Notes under the pieces: model-generated | Database searches by the model: none | What the model saw: only the letters and a program-made list of their open reading frames with translations | Told to the model about the DNA's origin: nothing | Part shown: in pieces, positions 14,745 to 19,810 of the stretch | How the letters are laid out: each line of letters opens with the position of its first letter | How positions within the stretch are numbered: the stretch's first letter is position 1 | DNA from: an uncultured Prevotellaceae bacterium | GTDB taxonomy: Bacteria > Bacteroidota > Bacteroidia > Bacteroidales > Bacteroidaceae | Reading direction: 5' to 3' | Length of the DNA stretch: 19,810 nucleotides | NCBI GenBank assembly: GCA_937915745.1 | Contig: CALGGJ010000046.1 | Span: 1-19,810, forward strand | Made by a program: the position numbers and the translations under genes

Positions 14745-16318
14745 AATGTGTGTTCGGCAAGCATCTCGGCACAGCGTTCACCGTCTATTCCTGCCGATAC
14801 TATTCCACCAGCATATCCGGCACCCTCACCACAAGGATACAGCCCTTCGAGACGTATGTGTTGCAGGGTGGCAGGATTGCGCAGGATGCGTACCGGAGCC
14901 GACGTGCGGGTCTCGATGCCAATCATAATTGCATCGTTGGTGAGGAATCCACGACTGGCATTTCCAAACTGACGAAATCCCTTCTGCAATCGGCTCACGA
15001 TGAATCGAGGCATCCATGTGTCGAGACGCGACGAGACAAGGCCCGGAGCGTATGACGAAGAGGGTAGGGATGCGGAGTCTTTACACTCTACAAAATCTGC
15101 CATGCGCTGTGCAGGAGCAGTCTGGCACATTCCACCTTGGAGCCAACACTGGCGCTCCAGTTGTTCCTGTAACCACATCATTGTCAGTGGAGTGGACTCT
15201 TTGGTTTTCAGTATTCTGCAAGCATCCTCAACATGGGTTTCAACAACCATGCCGCTGTTGCTCCACGGACTGTTGCGCAGGCTTGCCGACATGCCATTCA
15301 CCACCACCTGCTCAGTGTTGCTGGCCGCAGGCACTACTGTACCGCCCGGACACATGCAGAACGAATATACACCACGCCCGTCGGCCTGAGTGACAAACGA
15401 ATACTCGGCTGTTGGCAGATAGAGCCCCTTGCCTTCACGGCTGTGGTATTGAATTTGATCTATGAGGTGCGCAGGATGCTCGAGACGTACTCCTATTGCC
15501 AAATCCTTTGCTTCGATTTCGATGCCATCTGAATACAACCACCGATAGACATCGCGAGCCGAATGACCAGTTGCAAGAATGACCGGACCATTCAGCTCTG
15601 TCTCCTTCACTTCGTCGGAACTATGGCATAGCGAACGTACACCGACAACGGTGTTGCCTTTCGTCAGCAAACCCGTCACTTTTGTCTGAAATCGTACTTC
15701 GCCACCGCTGCCAATTATAGTCTGGCGCATGTTTTCTATCACTTTCGGCAACTTATCGGTACCGATGTGTGGGTGGGCATCGGCCAAAATGCTGGTCGAG
15801 GCGCCATGCTGACAGAATATATTGAGAATACGTTCAACACTTCCGCGTTTCTTGCTGCGCGTATATAGCTTGCCATCAGAAAATGCACCTGCGCCACCTT
15901 CACCAAACGAATAGTTCGATTCAGGGTTCACTTCGTGATTACGCGATATGAGTGCAATGTCCTTCCTGCGTTCGTGAACATCTTTTCCACGCTCTAAGAC
16001 TATGGGACGTATGCCAAGCTCGATAAGTCGGAGTGCAGCAAACAAGCCGCCGGGACCAGCCCCGACAACTATAGCCGCCGGACATCGACTTACATCCTGA
16101 TAGGTGGTACGTAGGAATTCATCATCGGCTGGTTCCTCACCAACATATGCGCGCACGCGCAGGTTAATGTAAATAGTACGCTGACGGGCATCGATGCTGC
16201 GGCGCAACACCCTTACACTGTCTGCATCAAAACCCTTTGAACTCCTGAGGAATGCCTTTATACTCTGTTCACTGGCTGCCTGCTCGGGCAGAAGGCGTAT
16301 GTCTAATTCTTGTCTCAT
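14726..16318 (-). CDS. FAD-dependent oxidoreductase of unknown substrate
   Basis: A 530-residue flavoprotein. The first 80 residues form a small alpha/beta leader (DIRLLPEQAASEQSIKAFL). Next comes a dinucleotide-binding loop, IVVGAGPGGLFAALRLIELG (GxGxxG at 86-91), with the ribose-binding acid at Glu109 (VLERG). The stretch NYSFGEGGAGAFSDGKLYTR is a hallmark of this conserved uncharacterised family. The C-terminal GLYPCGEGAGYAGGI closes the FAD site. Several cysteines (CMCPGG, CQTAP) are present, but I cannot assign a redox function to them. The substrate is unknown. The start at 16318 (MRQELDIRLL) matches the family N-terminus as I recall it. An in-frame ATG at 16381 gives a hydrophobic leader lying upstream of the promoter box, so it was rejected. 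The gene is convergent with the rubredoxin gene and divergent from the sugar mutase. Confidence 0.85.
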   Translation of the reverse strand: MRQELDIRLLPEQAASEQSIKAFLRSSKGFDADSVRVLRRSIDARQRTIYINLRVRAYVGEEPADDEFLRTTYQDVSRCPAAIVVGAGPGGLFAALRLIELGIRPIVLERGKDVHERRKDIALISRNHEVNPESNYSFGEGGAGAFSDGKLYTRSKKRGSVERILNIFCQHGASTSILADAHPHIGTDKLPKVIENMRQTIIGSGGEVRFQTKVTGLLTKGNTVVGVRSLCHSSDEVKETELNGPVILATGHSARDVYRWLYSDGIEIEAKDLAIGVRLEHPAHLIDQIQYHSREGKGLYLPTAEYSFVTQADGRGVYSFCMCPGGTVVPAASNTEQVVVNGMSASLRNSPWSNSGMVVETHVEDACRILKTKESTPLTMMWLQEQLERQCWLQGGMCQTAPAQRMADFVECKDSASLPSSSYAPGLVSSRLDTWMPRFIVSRLQKGFRQFGNASRGFLTNDAIMIGIETRTSAPVRILRNPATLQHIRLEGLYPCGEGAGYAGGIVSAGIDGERCAEMLAEHTLRVCQK

Positions 16319-16327
16319 ATCGAAGGG

Positions 16328-16335
16328 CAAAGTTA
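16328..16335 (-). promoter_or_regulatory. Candidate -7 box of the FAD oxidoreductase gene
   Basis: The minus strand reads TAACTTTG here, with TTTC (16355-16358, three of four -33 positions) exactly 19 bases upstream. Only 9 bases separate the box from the ATG at 16318, implying a very short or absent leader. Confidence 0.6.
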
Positions 16336-16452
16336 GGAAAAGGATATGTAAACTGAAATGTAAAATGTGAAAAACACGCATTCATGCATGTTTTTTATTT
16401 GTTAAACACCAATTTTTTTACCATTCACATACCACTTTACATTAAAAATACC

Positions 16453-16460
16453 TATCTTTG
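16453..16460 (+). promoter_or_regulatory. Candidate -7 box of the phospho-sugar mutase gene
   Basis: TATCTTTG matches TAnnTTTG and lies 24 bases before the ATG at 16485. No convincing TTTG is present 19-21 bases upstream. Confidence 0.55.
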
Positions 16461-16484
16461 CAGTCAGAATAAAATCGTTACACT

Positions 16485-18230
16485 ATGGACCAAGAATTAT
16501 TGAAACAATGTGAGGCCGTGGCTCAGGAATGGGCTACGAATCCTGTATTCGATGCTCAGACCCAAGCCGAGGTTCGTGCTATGCTCGAAAACTCCGACAA
16601 GACTCAACTTATAGACAGCTTTTATCAGACACTGGAATTCGGTACGGGCGGCCTGCGCGGCATTATGGGAGCTGGTACCAACCGTATGAACATATATACC
16701 GTCGGGGCTGCTACACAAGGATTGGCCAACTATCTGAAGAAAAACTTTGCTCATCGCGACAAGATAAGCGTTGCAGTTGGTGTCGATTGCCGCAATAATT
16801 CCGACGTGTTTGCCGAGCGTGTGGCCGATATATTTGCTGCAAACGGCATCTACGTCTATCTGTTTGAAGACATGCGCCCAACTCCTGAAGTGTCATTTGC
16901 AATCAGATATCTGGGATGCCAAAGCGGTGTAAACATCACAGCAAGCCACAACCCACGCGAATATAACGGCTACAAAGCATATTGGGACGATGGAGCACAA
17001 GTGCTGCCTCCTCATGACAAAGGCATCATAGAAGAGGTAAACAAAGTGCGTTACGAGGACGTGAAGACCGGTGGCGACAAGTCGTACATCACAATAATAG
17101 GCGAAGAAGTTGACCAGGCATACATCGATGCAGTCCATACATTGTCAATCGACAAAGCGGCAATCGAACGACAGAAAGACCTTTGTATCGTTTATACTCC
17201 ACTACACGGAGCCGGTATGATGATGATACCACGCAGCCTGAAGGCTTGGGGCTTTGAAAACGTACACTGCGTACCTGAACAAATGGTAAAAGACGGTAAT
17301 TTCCCGACAGTGGTTTCACCAAATCCCGAGAATGCAGAAGCAATGACTCTGGCCATCAATCTTGCAAAAAAACTCGATGCCGACATCGTAATGGCAAGCG
17401 ACCCCGATGCCGACCGCATAGCTATGGCATGCAAGGACAACGACGGGCAATGGGCCATCATCAACGGAAACCAGACAATGCTCATATTCCTCTACTACAT
17501 CATAAAGAACCGTGTTGATCAAGGTCTTATGAAAGGCAACGAATTTGTCGTGAAGACCATTGTGACAACAGAAATGGTTAAGAAGGTGGCCGACAAATAT
17601 GGCATTGAGATGCGCGACTGCTACACTGGTTTCAAGTGGATTGCCCGTGAAATCCTCGTTTCAGAAGGCAAACAAAAATATATCGGCGGAGGCGAAGAAA
17701 GCTTCGGATTCCTTGCAGAAGACTTCTGTCGCGATAAGGACTCGGTAAGTGCCTGCTCGCTTCTGGCCGAGATATGTGCATGGGCAAAAGACCAAGGTAA
17801 GAGCCTGTACCAGATACTGATGGATATCTACATGGAGTATGGTTTCTCCTACAACAAGGCCGTCAACGTGGTTCGCCCGGGTAAGACCGGAGCAGACGAG
17901 ATAAAAGCCATGATGGAGAACTATCGACATAATCCTCCAAAGGAACTTGCCGGCGAAACAGTGACAATGGTAAAAGACTGGTCGATACTCGAAGCCGTTG
18001 ATGATAAAGGTAACAAGACCAAGCTCGTACAACCTGCAACAAGCAACGTACTGCAATACTTTACGGCAAGCGGTACAAAGGCAAGTGTGCGGCCATCGGG
18101 TACAGAACCAAAGATAAAGTTCTACATCGAAGTTGAAGGCAAAATGCAAACGCCTGCCGATTATGCAAACTGTTGTGCAGAAGCCGAGAAGAAATGCAAG
18201 GCTGTGCTCAAGAGCTTAGGTGTGGAATGA
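16485..18230 (+). CDS. Phosphoglucomutase/phosphomannomutase family enzyme
   Basis: A cytoplasmic alpha-D-phosphohexomutase that moves phosphate between C1 and C6 of a hexose phosphate, linking glycolysis to glycogen and envelope sugar synthesis. The 581-residue length fits the PgcA-like subgroup. All four active-site elements are visible. These are TASHNP with phosphoserine Ser154, the metal-binding loop DPDADR (306-311), the sugar-specificity loop GEESFGF (403-409) and the phosphate-binding loop RPSGTEP (536-542). Before the serine loop, GTGGLRGIMGAGTNRMN is the conserved N-terminal segment. Whether glucose or mannose is preferred cannot be told. The gene is transcribed divergently from the FAD oxidoreductase. 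Confidence 0.93.
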   Translation: MDQELLKQCEAVAQEWATNPVFDAQTQAEVRAMLENSDKTQLIDSFYQTLEFGTGGLRGIMGAGTNRMNIYTVGAATQGLANYLKKNFAHRDKISVAVGVDCRNNSDVFAERVADIFAANGIYVYLFEDMRPTPEVSFAIRYLGCQSGVNITASHNPREYNGYKAYWDDGAQVLPPHDKGIIEEVNKVRYEDVKTGGDKSYITIIGEEVDQAYIDAVHTLSIDKAAIERQKDLCIVYTPLHGAGMMMIPRSLKAWGFENVHCVPEQMVKDGNFPTVVSPNPENAEAMTLAINLAKKLDADIVMASDPDADRIAMACKDNDGQWAIINGNQTMLIFLYYIIKNRVDQGLMKGNEFVVKTIVTTEMVKKVADKYGIEMRDCYTGFKWIAREILVSEGKQKYIGGGEESFGFLAEDFCRDKDSVSACSLLAEICAWAKDQGKSLYQILMDIYMEYGFSYNKAVNVVRPGKTGADEIKAMMENYRHNPPKELAGETVTMVKDWSILEAVDDKGNKTKLVQPATSNVLQYFTASGTKASVRPSGTEPKIKFYIEVEGKMQTPADYANCCAEAEKKCKAVLKSLGVE

Positions 18231-18270
18231 TTACCTATATCAGTTGCAGACACGTTTGCAGTTGACAAGA

Positions 18271-18344
18271 GGTCCGGTAGCTTAGCTGAATAGAGCGTCA
18301 GATTCCGGTTCTGAAGGTCGCGGGTTTGAATCCCGCCCGGATCA
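18271..18344 (+). tRNA. tRNA-Arg (anticodon CCG)
   Basis: The 74-base cloverleaf has an acceptor stem of GGTCCGG (18271-18277) pairing with CCGGATC (18337-18343, one G-U), with discriminator A at 18344. The anticodon stem is TCAGA/TCTGA around the loop TTCCGGT, giving anticodon CCG, which reads CGG. The T-arm is GCGGG-TTTGAAT-CCCGC. The CCA end is not encoded and must be added by CCA transferase. Confidence 0.93.
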
Positions 18345-18381
18345 CAAAGACAGGCGGACACGAATTGTTCGCCTGTCTTTG
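18345..18381 (+). terminator. Long hairpin directly after tRNA-Arg
   Basis: Arms 18345-18360 and 18366-18381 form a 16-bp stem with one G-T pair and a 5-base loop, CGAAT. The 3' arm ends CTTTG and is followed by TTTGG. It starts on the base after the tRNA discriminator, so it probably terminates the tRNA transcript and guides 3' processing. Confidence 0.75.
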
Positions 18382-18419
18382 TTTGGTGCAGAGTCTGTAC
18401 ATAGTAGAAAACACAAATT

Positions 18420-19184
18420 ATGATTGGTACAATCGTTAATACGGCAGCCATTGTTGTGGGTAGTTGCATAGGTGCCACACTCAAACGTGGTATCAAGGCC
18501 GAATATCAGCAAGTGGTGTTTGTGGGCATCGGACTTTGCTCCGTTGCCTTAGGACTGAACGCCTGCGTGCATTATCTGCCCAAGAGCCACTATCCTGTAC
18601 TCTTCATTCTCTCGATGGCATTAGGCGGTGTTGTTGGTACGGCATTGAATCTGTCGGGTCGTTTCTCACGCCTAATCGATGGCCGACAAACTCCCGGGCA
18701 TGACGTGCAAACGGACGATGCTACCGTTGGATACACCCCGAAGCAGGTGCATAATTCTGAGAAACCACGCCTTTCGGAAGGGCTGTCAACGGCCATACTG
18801 CTGTTTTGCATCGGCACTTTTTCCATGTTAGGACCAGTGAATAGTGCCATACTGGGCGACAATACATATCTATACACCAATGCGACACTCGATTTCGTTA
18901 CGTCGATGGTAATAGCCTCCAGCTATGGATATGGGATAATGTTGGCAGCACCCGTTCTATTCTGTTGGCAGGGTGCGTTCTATCTCGTGGCAAAGTTGTC
19001 GGCCGACGCTATAAGTGACGACCTCATATCCGAGTTGTCAATCATCGGAGGGTTGCTTATCATGGCAAGTGGACTGAGCATACTTAAGATAAGAGATTGT
19101 AAAACACTCAACCTGTTGCCGGCACTCGTGGTACCTGTCTTGTTTTTCTTGTTCAGATATTGCCTTATTTGCATTATCACATAG
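18420..19184 (+). CDS. DUF554 family membrane protein
   Basis: A 254-residue inner-membrane protein of the DUF554 family (YqgA/YdfK type), whose function is not established. The N-terminal MIGTIVNTAAIVVGSCIGA is the diagnostic start of the family. Further membrane segments are VLFILSMALGGVVGTAL, LSTAILLFCIGTFSMLGP, LDFVTSMVIASSYGYGIM, LAAPVLFCWQGAFYLV and SIIGGLLIMASGLSIL. The family signature around DFVTSM and the ISELSIIGG segment are present. A polar loop at about residues 85-120 (GRQTPGHDVQTDD and following) makes it slightly longer than the usual roughly 230 residues. It follows the tRNA hairpin by 38 bases. I could not pick out a promoter. The start codon is supported by the family N-terminus. 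Confidence 0.87.
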   Translation: MIGTIVNTAAIVVGSCIGATLKRGIKAEYQQVVFVGIGLCSVALGLNACVHYLPKSHYPVLFILSMALGGVVGTALNLSGRFSRLIDGRQTPGHDVQTDDATVGYTPKQVHNSEKPRLSEGLSTAILLFCIGTFSMLGPVNSAILGDNTYLYTNATLDFVTSMVIASSYGYGIMLAAPVLFCWQGAFYLVAKLSADAISDDLISELSIIGGLLIMASGLSILKIRDCKTLNLLPALVVPVLFFLFRYCLICIIT

Positions 19185-19242
19185 CAAAATGGCATCTTCA
19201 ATCCCTCTTTTTAGACGATATTGAAATTTATTCCGATATTTA

Positions 19243-19273
19243 ATTGTCGGTTATTATTTATTTCGTAACTTTG
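19243..19273 (+). promoter_or_regulatory. Promoter of ssrA
   Basis: ATTG (19243-19246), 19 bases, then TAACTTTG (19266-19273), with the tmRNA 5' end 20 bases later at 19294. The -7 box is perfect and the -33 matches three of four positions. Confidence 0.6.
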
Positions 19274-19293
19274 CAGCCGCTATTACAACATCT

Positions 19294-19692
19294 GGGGTTG
19301 ACATGGATTTGACAGCAAGATGAGGTGGTAGGTAAGCATGCAGAGCGTCCTTGGACTGGCTCTTTAATCCCGTCCTTGCAGAAATTTATCTGGCAACAAT
19401 TCTTATACTCTCGCAGCATGATCGAAGTATAGTAGATCGGCTTCATTCCTTTGTCAGACATTGGAACGAGACATCGCGCCGGAAGCCCCTGTCCTGAGGC
19501 GGCCGGATAAGCGGTGCAGCAAATTCGGGAATAGTTGGTGAACGCCTCGGTTCGCTGATGAATATTTTAGAGGATAAGGCATTGGTTCGATGGTTCAGGT
19601 CAGACCCTTGCACGAAAAGCAAAACTGAACTAAGCATGTAGAAAGCTTATGGTCTCCTTGTTTGGACGAGGGTTCGATTCCCTCCAGCTCCA
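19294..19692 (+). ncRNA. ssrA: Transfer-messenger RNA (tmRNA)
   Basis: tmRNA rescues stalled ribosomes and tags the unfinished protein for degradation. The tRNA-like 5' end GGGGTTGACATGGATTTGAC pairs through GGGGTTG with CAGCTCC at 19685-19691, with discriminator A at 19692. The 3' T-arm is GAGGG-TTCGATT-CCCTC. The tag reading frame starts with GGC at 19392 and ends at TGA 19419-19421, encoding GNNSYTLAA (preceded by the alanine from the charged tmRNA). The length of 399 bases fits one-piece Bacteroidota tmRNA. CCA is not encoded. Confidence 0.95.
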
Positions 19693-19700
19693 CTTCGTTA

Positions 19701-19732
19701 CGCTCTCGGTCATCGAACCCGGAGCGTTTTTT
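19701..19732 (+). terminator. ssrA intrinsic terminator, first copy
   Basis: CGCTC-T-CGG (19701-19709) pairs with CCG-GAGCG (19719-19726), an 8-bp stem with one bulged T, followed by six Ts at 19727-19732. It starts 9 bases after the tmRNA 3' end. Confidence 0.8.
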
Positions 19733-19777
19733 ATGACAGCATTCCATGCTGTTCGTCCCTCCAGCTCCACTTCGTTA

Positions 19778-19809
19778 CGCTCTCGGTCATCGAACCCGGA
19801 GCGTTTTTT
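19778..19809 (+). terminator. Second, identical copy of the ssrA terminator
   Basis: Same stem, bulge and six-T tract as at 19701-19732, carried by the second copy of the 54-bp repeat. It would act as a back-up terminator unless it belongs to a longer array beyond the window. Confidence 0.75.
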
Positions 19810-19810
19810 A

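Larger units (their letters stand above)
19680..19810 (+). repeat. Duplicated ssrA 3' end plus terminator (two 54-bp direct copies)
   Basis: Bases 19680-19733 and 19757-19810 are identical over 54 bases, a 77-base period with a 23-base spacer. Each copy starts with the last 13 bases of the tmRNA gene (CCCTCCAGCTCCA) and runs through its terminator to TTTTTTA. The spacer holds a perfect small hairpin (ACAGCAT at 19736-19742, loop TCC, ATGCTGT at 19746-19752). The second copy ends exactly at the window edge, so more copies could follow. Confidence 0.95.

Noticed and set aside
16319..16381. Hydrophobic N-terminal leader (MRVFHILHFSLHILFL) for the FAD oxidoreductase, which would make it exported
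   Set aside because: The leader covers the promoter box at 16328-16335, and the family is cytoplasmic with its N-terminus at the later methionine.

Overview
The window looks like a chromosomal segment of a Bacteroidota bacterium, most likely order Bacteroidales and perhaps Prevotella-like. Four things point there. Promoters repeatedly carry the TAnnTTTG -7 box typical of that phylum. Shine-Dalgarno sequences are mostly absent. Protein families such as the LptF/G-type permease, the CoaX cluster and a 53-residue rubredoxin are Bacteroidales-like. The tmRNA also has the expected form. Genus is an inference from remembered protein similarity only.

Layout. Bases 1-528 are the right end of an IS21-family insertion sequence with the end of its istB gene. 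It abuts, and has cut off, the 3' end of a small heat shock protein gene (hsp20, minus strand). Bases 1139-12842 are almost entirely minus-strand genes. In transcription order they are lon, a block of 61-bp tandem repeats, tgt, an LptF/LptG-type permease, coaX, an outer-membrane beta-barrel protein, a TPR protein, lptC and a PpiD/SurA-like periplasmic foldase. The run from the permease to lptC is tightly packed (a 4-bp overlap, two zero-base junctions and one 63-bp gap) and looks like one operon for outer-membrane and LPS biogenesis. A strong bidirectional hairpin ends the block after the foldase gene.

Bases 13134-14595 hold an oxidative-stress group. A Bcp-type peroxiredoxin (minus) is divergent from a rubrerythrin with an N-terminal rubredoxin domain, which is followed by a free rubredoxin too short to show up in a 60-residue ORF search. 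Then come an FAD-dependent oxidoreductase (minus), a phosphoglucomutase/phosphomannomutase (plus), a tRNA-Arg(CCG) with a long hairpin directly behind it, a DUF554 membrane protein and ssrA (tmRNA). Immediately after ssrA, a 54-bp block containing the last bases of the tmRNA gene plus its terminator is repeated, and the window ends exactly at the end of the second copy.

Most of the window is ordinary core genome. The points worth a second look are the IS junction that supplies the stop codon of the truncated hsp20, the 61-bp tandem repeats between lon and tgt, a tRNA-guanine transglycosylase lacking the three zinc-binding cysteines, the nearly leaderless FAD oxidoreductase gene, and the duplicated ssrA 3' end. 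I saw no clear new multi-gene defence or biosynthetic system.
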